A stretch of 64,000 nucleotides of DNA from DATBLE01 sp036555585 (GCA_036555585.1 DATBLE010000042.1:62001-126000), one strand, 5' to 3'. Shown: positions 51,129 to 60,016, numbered from the stretch's first letter. Notes: generated by a model from the sequence alone, not told the origin. Made by a program: numbers and translations.

Positions 51129-51545
51129 CTACGGCCTTCCCGCAAGGCGACGCAGCCGCTCCGCCGAGAGGACCGCGAGCACGGCGAGGATCGCGTCGCT
51201 CGCCAGGCACCACTGGCAGATCGCGTCGATCACCGCGACCTGGATCACGATCAGGTAGATCGCGAAGGCGAGCCCGGCGAAGACGATCGCGGCGCCGATC
51301 GCCGCCGCCTCGATCCGCCCCGTCAGCGTCGTGGCGAGCACGGCCAGGTACGCGACGAGCCCGAGCACGGCGACCGGAATGCCCGCCGCCTTCGCGTACT
51401 TCGAGTGCTGGACGGTCTCGCAGCCGCCCGTCGTGCAGACGAGCCGGGTGCCGCTGTACCGGGCATAGACGAGGTAGGCGGTGACGCCGGCCCCGGCCAG
51501 CGCGAGCAGCGCGATCGCGGCCCGCAGGCGCCTGTCGCTCGTCAC
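51129..51545 (-). CDS. Vitamin K epoxide reductase (VKOR)-family membrane protein
   Basis: 138 residues, four helices. The two redox cysteine pairs are present: loop cysteines in LVCTTGGCETV and the membrane CQWC in DAICQWCLASD. VKOR homologues reoxidise DsbA-type proteins using quinone, the actinobacterial counterpart of DsbB. GTG overlaps the thioredoxin-domain gene as GTGA. Confidence 0.93.
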   Translation of the reverse strand: MTSDRRLRAAIALLALAGAGVTAYLVYARYSGTRLVCTTGGCETVQHSKYAKAAGIPVAVLGLVAYLAVLATTLTGRIEAAAIGAAIVFAGLAFAIYLIVIQVAVIDAICQWCLASDAILAVLAVLSAERLRRLAGRP

Positions 51546-52297
51546 CGGGTGAGGGAGTCCAGCGTCGGGCGGAAGGCCTCGGGGGTGAGCGCGGTGACCG
51601 GGATCTGTTGCAGCGTGCCGCCGGTGGGACCGGCGAAGAACGTCGGCGTCCGGTCGACGCGGGCATTCGAGGCCTGCTGCTCCGACGCGGCCAGCGCCGC
51701 GTCGACGTCGGACGAGCGCCGGTCGGCCATCATCTTGTCGGTGTCGAAGCCGGGGATCGAGTCGCCGATCTGGCGCAGGAGCGCGTCGGTGATCCAGCCG
51801 GAGTTCTCGGCTCCCTGGCTCTTGTAGAGGAGGTCCATGAAGTTCCAGAGCTTGTTCTGGAGGCCGGCCGCGTAGACGGCGCGCAGCCCGTCCTCGGAGT
51901 TCTGCCCGATGATCGGGATCCCGAAGAGCACGAGTTTGACCTTGCCGGTGCGGACGTACTCCTTCACGATCGCGGGCAGCGCGTCGAGGGCGAACTGGCG
52001 GCAGAAGGGGCACTGCGGGTCGGCGAACTCGATCATCGTCACCTTGGCCTTCGGGTTGCCCAGCTGGTTGAGCTGTTGGGGGACGCCGCGGAAGAGCGCA
52101 GCGGTAGCGGCGGCCCCGGGAGCCTTCGCCGGCGCCGTCGAGCCGTCGGCCGCCGTCTGGGTCGGCGGCGTCGGAGGCGTCGTCTCCGCGTTCGACGAGC
52201 CGAGCACGCTGACCAGGATCAGGACGAGGGCGACGACGAGCGCGGCGGCGCCGACGCCGACGAACAGCAGGTTACGACCGTGGAGGAAGCGCGTCAT
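51542..52297 (-). CDS. Membrane-anchored DsbA-like thiol oxidoreductase
   Basis: 251 residues: one N-terminal membrane anchor (LFVGVGAAALVVALVLILVSVL), a Thr/Pro linker, and a DsbA thioredoxin fold with active site PQCPFCRQF and cis-proline region VDRTPTFF. Introduces disulfides into exported proteins and is reoxidised by the adjacent VKOR. The many Cys-containing secreted proteins at 39-48 kb are plausible clients. Confidence 0.93.
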   Translation of the reverse strand: MTRFLHGRNLLFVGVGAAALVVALVLILVSVLGSSNAETTPPTPPTQTAADGSTAPAKAPGAAATAALFRGVPQQLNQLGNPKAKVTMIEFADPQCPFCRQFALDALPAIVKEYVRTGKVKLVLFGIPIIGQNSEDGLRAVYAAGLQNKLWNFMDLLYKSQGAENSGWITDALLRQIGDSIPGFDTDKMMADRRSSDVDAALAASEQQASNARVDRTPTFFAGPTGGTLQQIPVTALTPEAFRPTLDSLTR

Positions 52298-52387
52298 CGG
52301 GGAACGAGCTTCAGGGTAGTCGTAGCCTGCGGAGAGCGGATCCGTGGCAACCCGCAGGCGGAGTCGGGGATCGGCATGATGCGCGCG

Positions 52388-53509
52388 ATGGGCAAAACCA
52401 TGCTCGCGCTGCGGAAGCCGGCCGCCGAGCCGGGCCTGCGCCTCGACGAGGTGGCGGTGCCGGAGCCGGCTCCGGACGAGGTGCTGGTCGAGGTCGAGAC
52501 CGCCAGCGTCTGCGGGACCGACCTGCACATCTACGGTTGGGACGAGTGGTCGCAGGGGCGGATCGTTCCACCGCTGACGCTCGGCCACGAGTTCGCCGGC
52601 ACGGTCGTCGAGGCCGGCAGCCTCGTCCGCAACGTGGCGGTCGGAGACTACGTGTCGGCCGAGAGCCACATCACCTGCGGCGTCTGCTTCCAGTGCCGGA
52701 CCGGCCATGCGCACATGTGCGAGCGCACGCGCATCCTGGGCGTCGACCGCGACGGCGCGTTCGCCCGCTACGTGACCATCCCGGGGTCGGTGGTGTGGCG
52801 GAACGACCGCACGAAGCTGCCGCCCGAGATCGCCACGCTCCAGGAGCCGTTCGGGAACGCGGTGTTCGCGACCAGCGAGCAGGATCTCGCCGGGCGGGCG
52901 GTGGCCGTCCTCGGCTGCGGGCCGATCGGGCTGTTCACGATCGGCATCGCGCGGGCGTCGGGGGCGGCGGTCGTGCTGGCGGCCGACCGGACCCCGTTCC
53001 GGCTCGGCCTCGCGGAGCAGATGGGGGCGACCGCGGTCGTGAACGTCGACGACACGGCGGACGCCGCCGCCTGGTTCCTGGACCACAACGAGGGGTACGG
53101 CTTCGACGTCGTCTTCGAGATGTCGGGCTCGCCGCGCGCGATCGCCGACGCGTTCCGGATCGCGCGGAACGGCGGTCGTGTGATCCTGTTCGGGATCCCG
53201 TCCCGCCCCGTCGAGATCGACGTCGCCGAGGCGTTGATCTTCAAGAACCTGAACGTGCTCTGCCTGAACGGGCGCAAGATCTTCGAGACCTGGTACCGCA
53301 CGCGCTGGCTGCTCGAGAGCGGCGTCGTCGACGTCCGGCCGTTGATCACGAAGGAGCTGCCGCTCGAGGAGTTCGAGGAGGCGTTCGCGCTGCTCTCGGC
53401 CGGCGAGGCCTGCAAGATCGTGCTCTACCCGGGAGGGCGGGCTCCCACGCGGGCCGCCGAGCCGCTCCGCGAGCGGGTGCCGATCGAGGGACGGTGGCAA
53501 CATCGCTAG
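52388..53509 (+). CDS. tdh: Zinc-dependent alcohol dehydrogenase, probable L-threonine 3-dehydrogenase
   Basis: About 373 residues of the MDR family: catalytic-zinc ligands in SVCGTDLHIYG and GHEFAG, and AVLGCGPIGLFTIGIARASG for NAD. In the structural-zinc loop only CGVCFQCRTGHAHMC is visible, in usual spacing. Co-location with kbl identifies threonine dehydrogenase, which makes 2-amino-3-ketobutyrate. In-frame ATGs at 52376 and 52379 are alternative starts. Confidence 0.87.
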   Translation: MGKTMLALRKPAAEPGLRLDEVAVPEPAPDEVLVEVETASVCGTDLHIYGWDEWSQGRIVPPLTLGHEFAGTVVEAGSLVRNVAVGDYVSAESHITCGVCFQCRTGHAHMCERTRILGVDRDGAFARYVTIPGSVVWRNDRTKLPPEIATLQEPFGNAVFATSEQDLAGRAVAVLGCGPIGLFTIGIARASGAAVVLAADRTPFRLGLAEQMGATAVVNVDDTADAAAWFLDHNEGYGFDVVFEMSGSPRAIADAFRIARNGGRVILFGIPSRPVEIDVAEALIFKNLNVLCLNGRKIFETWYRTRWLLESGVVDVRPLITKELPLEEFEEAFALLSAGEACKIVLYPGGRAPTRAAEPLRERVPIEGRWQHR

Positions 53510-54695
53510 CGGGACGCTCGACGAGCGGCTGGGGGCCGAGCTCGAGCGGCTGCGCGAGGCCGGCACGTACAAGCGCTTCAACACGCTCTGCTCGCCGCAG
53601 GGGCCGCTGGTCGAGATGGAGGGTCGCGGCGAGGTGCTCGTCCTCTCGTCGAACAACTACCTCGGCCTGGCCGACCGCCCCGAGGTCGTCGAGGCCGGGA
53701 TCGAGGGGCTGCGCCGCTACGGCGCGGGAACCGCCTCCGTCCGCTTCATCTGCGGGACGTTCGAGCCGCACCTCGAGCTCGAGCGCGAGCTGGCCGACCT
53801 GGTCGGCACCGAGGCGGCCCTCACCTACGTGTCGTGCTGGAACGCGAACGAGGCGGCGATCCCCAGCCTGACCGACGAGTCGACCGTGATCCTCTCGGAC
53901 GAGCTCAACCATGCCTCGATCATCGATGCCGTGCGGCTCGCGCGGCCGGCCAGGAAGGCTGTCTACAAGCACTCCGACCTGGACGACCTGCGCGGTCAGC
54001 TCGAGTCGCTGGACTCGGGGCAGCGGGCGCTCGTGCTCACCGACGGCGTCTTCTCGATGGAGGGCGACCTCGCCCGCCTGCCCGAGATCGTTGCGCTGGT
54101 GCGGGCGCACGACGCGACGCTCCTCGTCGACGACTCGCACGGCACCGGCGTGCTGGGCGAGACGGGGCGCGGCGTCGCGGAGCACTACGGGCTGCTCGGC
54201 GAGATCGACGTGATCACCTCGACGCTCGGCAAGGCGCTCGGCGGCGCGGCCGGCGGCTTCGTCGCCGCGAGCGAGGAGGTCTGCGACATCCTCGCGCAGC
54301 GCTCGCGGCCGCAGCTCTTCTCGAACGCGCTGCCGCCGACGGTGGCGTGCTCCGCGCTGGAGGCGGTGCGGGTGCTCCGCCGCGAGCCCGAGCTGGTCGG
54401 CAAGCTGCACCGCCAGACGGCGCAGCTCCGCGAGCGGCTCCGCGAGCTCGGCTTCGCCCCGCTCGACGGCGAAGCCGCCATCGTCCCGATCATCGTCGGC
54501 GAGACGGCGTTCGCGATCCGCTTCAGCGAGCGCCTGCTCGAGGAGGGCGTGTTCGTCACCGGTTTCGGTTTCCCGGTCGTCCCCGAGGGAACTGCACGAG
54601 TTCGCGTGCAGATGTCCGCGGCGATCGAGGAGGAGCACATCGCGCGCGCGCTGGCCGCGTTCGAGCAGGTCGGCCGCGAGCTGGAGCTGATCTGA
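53502..54695 (+). CDS. kbl: 2-amino-3-ketobutyrate CoA ligase (glycine C-acetyltransferase)
   Basis: About 397 residues. PLP features: FICGTFEPHLELE, ELNHASIIDAVRLA, LVDDSHGTGVLG and the Schiff-base lysine in TSTLGKALGGAAGG. Cleaves 2-amino-3-ketobutyrate with CoA to glycine and acetyl-CoA. The family's N-terminal LDERLGAELERLREAGTYKRF is encoded in frame from about 53517, but no ATG, GTG or TTG precedes it there (the first ATG is 53616). ATC 53502, overlapping the tdh stop, or CTG 53529 are candidates; a sequence error shifting GTG 53494 into frame is also possible. Confidence 0.88.
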   Translation: MASGTLDERLGAELERLREAGTYKRFNTLCSPQGPLVEMEGRGEVLVLSSNNYLGLADRPEVVEAGIEGLRRYGAGTASVRFICGTFEPHLELERELADLVGTEAALTYVSCWNANEAAIPSLTDESTVILSDELNHASIIDAVRLARPARKAVYKHSDLDDLRGQLESLDSGQRALVLTDGVFSMEGDLARLPEIVALVRAHDATLLVDDSHGTGVLGETGRGVAEHYGLLGEIDVITSTLGKALGGAAGGFVAASEEVCDILAQRSRPQLFSNALPPTVACSALEAVRVLRREPELVGKLHRQTAQLRERLRELGFAPLDGEAAIVPIIVGETAFAIRFSERLLEEGVFVTGFGFPVVPEGTARVRVQMSAAIEEEHIARALAAFEQVGRELELI

Positions 54696-54710
54696 CGGGG
54701 AGGAGGTTCC

Positions 54711-55352
54711 ATGGACGGATACACGGTGGCGAGGATCGACGAGATCGACGAGATCGACGACGGGCGGGTGCCGATGCGGCCGGTCCGGCACCACCTCGGG
54801 ATCCAGGCGTTCGGGGCGAACGCGTTCACCGGGCGGGAGGCCGGAGACCGGCTGATCAACGAGCACGACGAGGCCGGCGAGAACGACCGGCACGAGGAGC
54901 TCTACGTCGTGCTGCAGGGGCACGCCCGCTTCGAGGTCGGCGACGATACGGTCGACGCGCCTCAGGGCACGCTCGTCTTCGTCAGGCCCGACCTGCGGCG
55001 AACGGCCTTCGCCGAGGAAGCGGGCACGACGCTGCTGGCGATCGGCGCCGCCGCCGGGCAGGCGTACGAGCCGGGCGGCTGGGAGGTCTGGGCCCCGCTC
55101 AACGCTCTCTACCAGGCGGGCGACTACGCGGCCGTGGCGCAGCAGGGCCGCGAGCCGATCGAGCAGTCGGGCTATCCGCTGCCGCTGTACAACCTCGCCT
55201 GCTGCGAGGCGCTGGCGGGGATGCCGCAGGACGCGATCGGGCACGTGCGCGCCGCCATCGAGCGCCGGCCCAGCCTGCGCGAGCTCGCGCGAGAGGACTC
55301 GGACCTCGATTCGCTGCGCGACGAGCCGGCGTTCCGGGAGCTCGTCGCCTAG
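54711..55352 (+). CDS. Cupin protein with C-terminal TPR-like helices
   Basis: 213 residues: a cupin (about 30-115) with DRHEELYVVLQGHARFEVG and TLVFVRPDLRRTAF, then a helical segment (about 125-213; LNALYQAGDYAAVAQQG, YNLACCEALAGMPQDAIGHVRAAIERRP) resembling two TPR units. The cupin-TPR pairing is uncommon. Ribosome-binding site GGGGAGGAGG. Its stop interlocks with the convergent lipoprotein gene in CTAG. Confidence 0.85.
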   Translation: MDGYTVARIDEIDEIDDGRVPMRPVRHHLGIQAFGANAFTGREAGDRLINEHDEAGENDRHEELYVVLQGHARFEVGDDTVDAPQGTLVFVRPDLRRTAFAEEAGTTLLAIGAAAGQAYEPGGWEVWAPLNALYQAGDYAAVAQQGREPIEQSGYPLPLYNLACCEALAGMPQDAIGHVRAAIERRPSLRELAREDSDLDSLRDEPAFRELVA

Positions 55353-55816
55353 CTCTGGGGCGCAACCCGCGCCAGCACCGTCCGGGCGCGACGGAGGAGC
55401 GGGACGGTCGCGAGCGCGTCGCTCGCGGCGGCGACGAGCAGCGACGGTCGCTTCAGCCTGACGGCCCGCGTGAAGAGCGCCGAGGCGCTGCGGAGCCGCG
55501 CACACGCCTCGTGCAGGCGGTTGCTCGCCTCGAGCTCTCGCGCCGAGGGCTGGCCCAGGTTCGCGAGCTGCTGGCCGCAGCTGTCGACGTACGTGTACCC
55601 GAGCAGCGCCTCGTAGAGGTGCGAGCTGTCGGTCAGCGTCCCCGGCCCGACCCCCGCCCGCGCGATCCGGGGCAGCGCCTCGTCCAACCCGTCCAGGAGG
55701 GCCACGGCCTGATCGGCCCAGAACCGCTCCAGCGGGCCGCCCGCGGGCGGCTGGGCCGCGGTCGAGCCGCATCCCGGGAGCACGACGAGCACCAGGACGA
55801 CCGCGAGCCGCCGCAT
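55349..55816 (-). CDS. Predicted lipoprotein of unknown function
   Basis: 155 residues with signal LAVVLVLVVLPGCG, whose LPGC is a lipobox for acylation at the cysteine. The mature part is helical with two further cysteines (YVDSCGQQL, HEACARL) and no known domain. Convergent to the cupin-TPR gene. Confidence 0.83.
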   Translation of the reverse strand: MRRLAVVLVLVVLPGCGSTAAQPPAGGPLERFWADQAVALLDGLDEALPRIARAGVGPGTLTDSSHLYEALLGYTYVDSCGQQLANLGQPSARELEASNRLHEACARLRSASALFTRAVRLKRPSLLVAAASDALATVPLLRRARTVLARVAPQS

Positions 55817-56006
55817 CCCTGAACGGTTGCGCGCGGACGCGGGAGCGTCAACTCCCCGGCCGCCGGGAGCGGATGGCTCTTCCGGCCGCGCCCGAGCTCG
55901 TGGCGTCTGCAACCCGGTCTCTGAGACTGGGGTGCGACAAGGGTGGAACACGTTGTCCACAGGGGTGCTCGACAGCGGGTGCCCGGCCGCTGGCACAGTG
56001 GGGCGG
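55817..56006. promoter_or_regulatory. Divergent promoter region with GTCTCTGAGAC dyad
   Basis: 190 bp between the lipoprotein gene and the first ABC-2 ATPase gene. It contains the perfect palindrome GTCTC-T-GAGAC (55917-55927), extendable with one mismatch, and 25 bp further an exact TTGTCCACA (55953-55961). The dyad could be an operator for the exporter genes. A CACAGT hexamer ends 7 nt before ATG 56007. Confidence 0.5.
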
Positions 56007-56930
56007 ATGAGCGCGGCACCCGGGGTCGAGATGCGGGGGCTCGCGAAGACGTACCGCACGGGCGACAGGGAGATCCGGGCCGTGCGAGGCATCGACGTGA
56101 GCATCCGGCCGAGCGAGACGGTCGCCCTGCTGGGGCCGAACGGCGCGGGCAAGTCGACGACGATCGACATGGTCCTCGGTCTGGCGCGCCCCGATGCGGG
56201 CACGGTCTCGGTCCTCGGCGGCGATCCCTCGGTGGCGATCGCCGCCGGACGCATCGGCGTGATGCTCCAGACCGGCTGGCTGCTCCGCGACCTGAGCGTC
56301 CGGGAGCTCGTCGCGATGATGGCCGCCCTGTACCCGAGCCCGCTGGACGTCGACGAGGTGCTCGGCCTCACCGGCCTGGGGGAGCTCGCCGGCCAGCGCA
56401 CCCAGAAGCTCTCGGGCGGACAGGCCCAGCGCGTGCGCTTCGCCATCGCCCTGGTCGGAGACCCGGACCTGCTGGTGCTGGACGAGCCGACGGTGGGGAT
56501 GGACGTCGAGAGCCGGCACGCCTTCTGGACGACGATGCGCGAGTTCGCGGCCCGGGGCAGGACGGTGCTGTTCGCGACGCACTACCTGGACGAGGCAGAC
56601 GACTTCGCGGATCGCGCCGTGCTGATGGCGCGCGGGTCGATCGTCGCCGACGGGCCGCCCACCGAGATCAAGGCGATGGTCGGCTCGCGGACGATCCGGG
56701 CGACGCTGCCCGGCGTCGCGCTGTCTGAGCTCGAGCTCCTGCCGGGCGTGGCCCGCGCCGAGTCGCGCGGAGAGTCGGTCGTCCTGGCCTGCTCGGACTC
56801 GGACGAGGCGATCAGAGCGCTGCTCGCGCGCTTCCCGGCGGCCCGCGACATCGAGATCGCCGGCGCCGGCCTGGAGGAAGCGTTCCTCCAGCTCACCGGG
56901 AGCGACGCCGACGAGGAGCGGGCGGCGTGA
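56007..56930 (+). CDS. ABC-2 exporter ATP-binding protein (first pair)
   Basis: 307 residues: Walker A GPNGAGKST, Q-loop MLQTGWLL, signature LSGGQAQRVRFAIALVG and Walker B LLVLDEPTVGMD, with a C-terminal DrrA-like extension ending LEEAFLQLTG. Exports an unknown drug or lipid with the next gene. Confidence 0.92.
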   Translation: MSAAPGVEMRGLAKTYRTGDREIRAVRGIDVSIRPSETVALLGPNGAGKSTTIDMVLGLARPDAGTVSVLGGDPSVAIAAGRIGVMLQTGWLLRDLSVRELVAMMAALYPSPLDVDEVLGLTGLGELAGQRTQKLSGGQAQRVRFAIALVGDPDLLVLDEPTVGMDVESRHAFWTTMREFAARGRTVLFATHYLDEADDFADRAVLMARGSIVADGPPTEIKAMVGSRTIRATLPGVALSELELLPGVARAESRGESVVLACSDSDEAIRALLARFPAARDIEIAGAGLEEAFLQLTGSDADEERAA

Positions 56931-57661
56931 GCGGGAGGGCCTACATCCGGTACGAGCTCCTCCGCACGGTCCGGAATCGCCGCTACTTCGTGCTCGCGCT
57001 CGGCTTCCCGCTCGTCCTCTACTTCCTGATCGCCGGCCCGAACCGAGACCAGACGGACCTGGGCGGCAGCGGGCTGTCGGCACCGCTCTACTACATGGTC
57101 GGCCTGGCGGCGTTCGGGGCGATGAACGCGATGCTCTCGATCGGCGGCCGGATCGCGACCGAGCGGACGGCTGGCTGGAACCGGCAGCTGCGCGTGACGC
57201 CGCTCTCGCCGCGCGAGTACTTCCGGGCGAAGTTCCTCACCGCGTACATGACCGTCCTCGCGGCGCTGGCACTCCTCTACCTCGCCGGCGCGGTCCTCGG
57301 CGTGCGGCTGAGCGCGAACGAGTGGCTCTCGATGACCGGCCTGATCCTGGTCGGGCTGATCCCCTTCGGCGCGCTCGCGATCCTGCTCGGCCACCTGCTC
57401 ACGGCCGACGCGATCGGCCCGGCGATGGGCGGACTGGTCGCCGTGCTCGCCGTGCTCGGCGGCACGTGGTTCCCGATCACGAGCGGCGTCCTGTACGACA
57501 TCGGCCGGGCGTTGCCGTCGTACTGGCTCGTGCAGGCGAGCCACGTCGCGCTCGGCGGCGGAGGCTGGGGGAGAACCGGGTGGCTCGTCGTCGCGGGTTG
57601 GTCGGTCGTCCTCGGCGTCCTGGCCGCCCGCGCGTACCGGCGCGACACCGCGCGCGTCTAG
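56927..57661 (+). CDS. ABC-2 exporter permease (first pair)
   Basis: 244 residues, six helices with the ABC-2 pattern (RYFVLALGFPLVLYFLIAG, WNRQLRVTPLSPREYFRAKFL coupling segment). GTG overlaps the ATPase stop as GTGA. Confidence 0.9.
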   Translation: MSGRAYIRYELLRTVRNRRYFVLALGFPLVLYFLIAGPNRDQTDLGGSGLSAPLYYMVGLAAFGAMNAMLSIGGRIATERTAGWNRQLRVTPLSPREYFRAKFLTAYMTVLAALALLYLAGAVLGVRLSANEWLSMTGLILVGLIPFGALAILLGHLLTADAIGPAMGGLVAVLAVLGGTWFPITSGVLYDIGRALPSYWLVQASHVALGGGGWGRTGWLVVAGWSVVLGVLAARAYRRDTARV

Positions 57662-57679
57662 GCCGTACGCTCGCCGGCC

Positions 57680-58390
57680 ATGGCCGGTGCGATCGAGATC
57701 CGGGAGCTGCGCGTCAGGCGCGGCGGGAAGCCGGTTCTCGACGGGCTCTCACTCGACGTCGCCGCGGGCTCGGTCACGGGGCTGCTCGGGCCGAGCGGCT
57801 CCGGCAAGTCCACCCTGATGCGGGCGATCGTCGGCGTGCAGATCGTCGAGTCCGGCGACGTGCAGGTGCTGGGCAGGCCGGCGGGGTCGGCCGACCTGCG
57901 CCCGCGCGTCGGCTACGTGACGCAGGCTCCGTCGGTGTACGCGGACCTGACCGTCCGCGAGAACCTCGTCTACTTCGCCCGGATCCTCGGCGTCGGCCGC
58001 ACGCGCATCGAGGAGACGATCGACGAGGTCGACCTTCGGCGCCAGGTGGACCAGCTCGCCGGCACGCTCTCCGGCGGCCAGCGCTCGCGGGTCTCGCTGG
58101 CGACTGCGCTGTTGAACCGGCCCGCGCTGCTCGTGCTCGACGAGCCGACCGTCGGTCTCGACCCGGTGCTGCGGCGCGACCTGTGGGATCTGTTCCACCG
58201 TCTCGCCGACGCAGGGTCGACGCTGCTGGTCTCGAGCCACGTGCTGGACGAGGCGGCGCGCTGCGACTCCCTGCTCCTGCTCCGCGACGGCAGCCTGCTC
58301 GCCTCGGTCACGCCGGGGGAGCTTCGGGCGCGGACGGGCGAGGACGACCTCGAGGGGGCGTTCCTCGCCCTGGCCGAGGCGCAGACGTGA
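57680..58390 (+). CDS. ABC-2 exporter ATP-binding protein (second pair)
   Basis: 236 residues: Walker A GPSGSGKST, signature LSGGQRSRVSLATALLN, Walker B LLVLDEPTVGLDP; shorter than the first-pair ATPase because it lacks the C-terminal extension. TACGCT stands 8 nt before the ATG, so it may be transcribed independently and leaderless despite the 18-bp gap. Confidence 0.92.
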   Translation: MAGAIEIRELRVRRGGKPVLDGLSLDVAAGSVTGLLGPSGSGKSTLMRAIVGVQIVESGDVQVLGRPAGSADLRPRVGYVTQAPSVYADLTVRENLVYFARILGVGRTRIEETIDEVDLRRQVDQLAGTLSGGQRSRVSLATALLNRPALLVLDEPTVGLDPVLRRDLWDLFHRLADAGSTLLVSSHVLDEAARCDSLLLLRDGSLLASVTPGELRARTGEDDLEGAFLALAEAQT

Positions 58391-59118
58391 GCCCGCGGAT
58401 CGCGGGCGCGACCGCGGCGCGGGTGCTCAGGCAACTCCGCCACGATCCGAGGACGATCGCGCTGGTCCTGGTCGTGCCGGTCGTCCTCGTCACGCTGATC
58501 AAGTACGTCTTCTACGGCTCGCACGTCTTCGACCGGATCGGCGCGCCGCTGCTCGGGGTGTTCCCGATGATCACGATGTTCCTGGTCACCTCGATCACGA
58601 TGCTCCGCGAGCGGACGACGGGGACGCTCGAGCGGCTGATGACGATGCCGCTCGCGAAGCTCGACCTGCTCGTCGGCTACGGCGGCGCGTTCGCGCTGCT
58701 CGCCGCGGCCCAGGCGGCGCTGGTCTCGGCGGTCGCGTTCTGGCTGCTCGACCTGCAGGTCGCCGGCGCCGTGTGGGCCGTGTTCCTGCTGGCGATCGCC
58801 AACGCGATCCTGGGAACGGCGTTCGGGCTCTTCCTCAGCGCCTTCGCCGAGACGGAGTTCCAGGCGGTGCAGTTCCTGCCGGCGTTCATCTTCCCGCAGC
58901 TCCTCCTGTGCGGCCTGCTGACGCCGAGGAGCGACATGGCGCGCCCGCTCGAGATCGTCTCGTGGGCATTGCCGCTGACCTATGCCTACGACGCGCTCGA
59001 CCGCGTGACCCGCGGCGTGTACGCAGCCCGGATCGCCGCCGACGTGGCGGTCGTGGTCGTGCTCGCGGCGCTCGCCCTCGTCGGCGGGGCTCTCACGCTG
59101 CGCCGACGCACTCCCTGA
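58387..59118 (+). CDS. ABC-2 exporter permease (second pair)
   Basis: 243 residues, six helices (IALVLVVPVVLVTLIKYVF, RERTTGTLERLMTMPLAKLDLLVGY, LPAFIFPQLLLCGLLTPRSDM). GTG overlaps the ATPase stop as GTGA. Its 3' end overlaps the convergent acetate kinase gene by 26 bp. Confidence 0.9.
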   Translation: MSPRIAGATAARVLRQLRHDPRTIALVLVVPVVLVTLIKYVFYGSHVFDRIGAPLLGVFPMITMFLVTSITMLRERTTGTLERLMTMPLAKLDLLVGYGGAFALLAAAQAALVSAVAFWLLDLQVAGAVWAVFLLAIANAILGTAFGLFLSAFAETEFQAVQFLPAFIFPQLLLCGLLTPRSDMARPLEIVSWALPLTYAYDALDRVTRGVYAARIAADVAVVVVLAALALVGGALTLRRRTP

Positions 59119-60016
59119 CGGCGCGGGCGATGACCAGCTCCTCCCGCGCAGGGACGACGTGCACTTCGACGTCGCCCAGGAAGGCGAGCCGCTCGCACAC
59201 CCGCTCGCGGACAAGCGGGGAGTGCTCGCCGATGCCGCCCGTGAACGCGATCGCGTCGAGGCCCCCGAGCGCGGCGGCCGAAGCGGCGACCGCGGCGGCG
59301 ACCCGGTGCACGTAGACGCCGAGAGCGAGCGAGTCGTCTTCGAGCTCGCGTACGTCGCCCGAGCCGCCCGACAGTGCGGCCAGCCCGGACTCGTGCTCCA
59401 GCGCGTGGTCGAGCTCCTCCACCGAGAGGCCCCGCTCGCGCATCAGGTAGAGGAGCGCGCCCGGGTCGATCGACCCCGAGCGGGTCGTCATCGGCACGCC
59501 CTCGAGCGGCGAGAACCCCATCGTCGTCTCCACCGAGCGGCCTGCCAGCACGGCGGTCACCGACGAGCCGCCGCCCAGGTGGCAGACGACGAGCCGGGGC
59601 ACCCGCACCTGCGACGCCGCCCACTCGACCGACAGGCCGTGGAAGCCGTAGCGGCGGACGCCCCATTTGCGCCACAGCTCGGGCACCGCGTAGCGCTTCG
59701 CCTCCTCCGGCATCGTGGCGTGGAAGGCGGTGTCGAAGACCGCGACGTGCGGGACGCCGGGAAGCGCGGCCTCCGCCTGCTCGATCGCGCGCAGGGCGGG
59801 GGCGTTGTGCAGTGGAGCGAGCGGCGTCAGCTCGCGGATCGCCGCTTTCACGTCCTCGGCGATCACGACGGGCTCGACGAGACGCGCCCCGCCGTGGACG
59901 ACGCGATGCCCGACCGCGTCGCACGGGACGAACGACTCGACGGCTTCGGCCTCCTCCCCCTCGACCAGATGCAGCTTCAGGCTCGTCGAGCCCGCGTTGA
60001 CCGCGAGGACCCTCAG
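59093..60016 (-). CDS. ackA: Compact acetate kinase, CTG start
   Basis: 307 residues. N-terminal phosphate motif VLAVNAGSTSLKL, VGHRVVHGG, AVFDTAFHATMPEEAKRYAVP, GFHGLS, CHLGGGSSVTA, TRSGSIDPG and FTGGIGEHSP are all present, so the active site is complete. About 90 residues are missing relative to typical 400-residue enzymes, mainly between NAGSTSLK and VGHRVVHGG. CTG 60016 stands exactly where the family's Met is (LRVLAVNAG versus MKVLVINAG) and overlaps the phosphoketolase stop as CTGA. Makes ATP and acetate from acetyl phosphate. Confidence 0.92.
   Translation of the reverse strand: MRVLAVNAGSTSLKLHLVEGEEAEAVESFVPCDAVGHRVVHGGARLVEPVVIAEDVKAAIRELTPLAPLHNAPALRAIEQAEAALPGVPHVAVFDTAFHATMPEEAKRYAVPELWRKWGVRRYGFHGLSVEWAASQVRVPRLVVCHLGGGSSVTAVLAGRSVETTMGFSPLEGVPMTTRSGSIDPGALLYLMRERGLSVEELDHALEHESGLAALSGGSGDVRELEDDSLALGVYVHRVAAAVAASAAALGGLDAIAFTGGIGEHSPLVRERVCERLAFLGDVEVHVVPAREELVIARAVRECVGAA

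Noticed and set aside
55953..55961. DnaA box suggesting a replication origin
   Set aside because: Only one box, no AT-rich stretch and no dnaA, dnaN or gyrase genes nearby.
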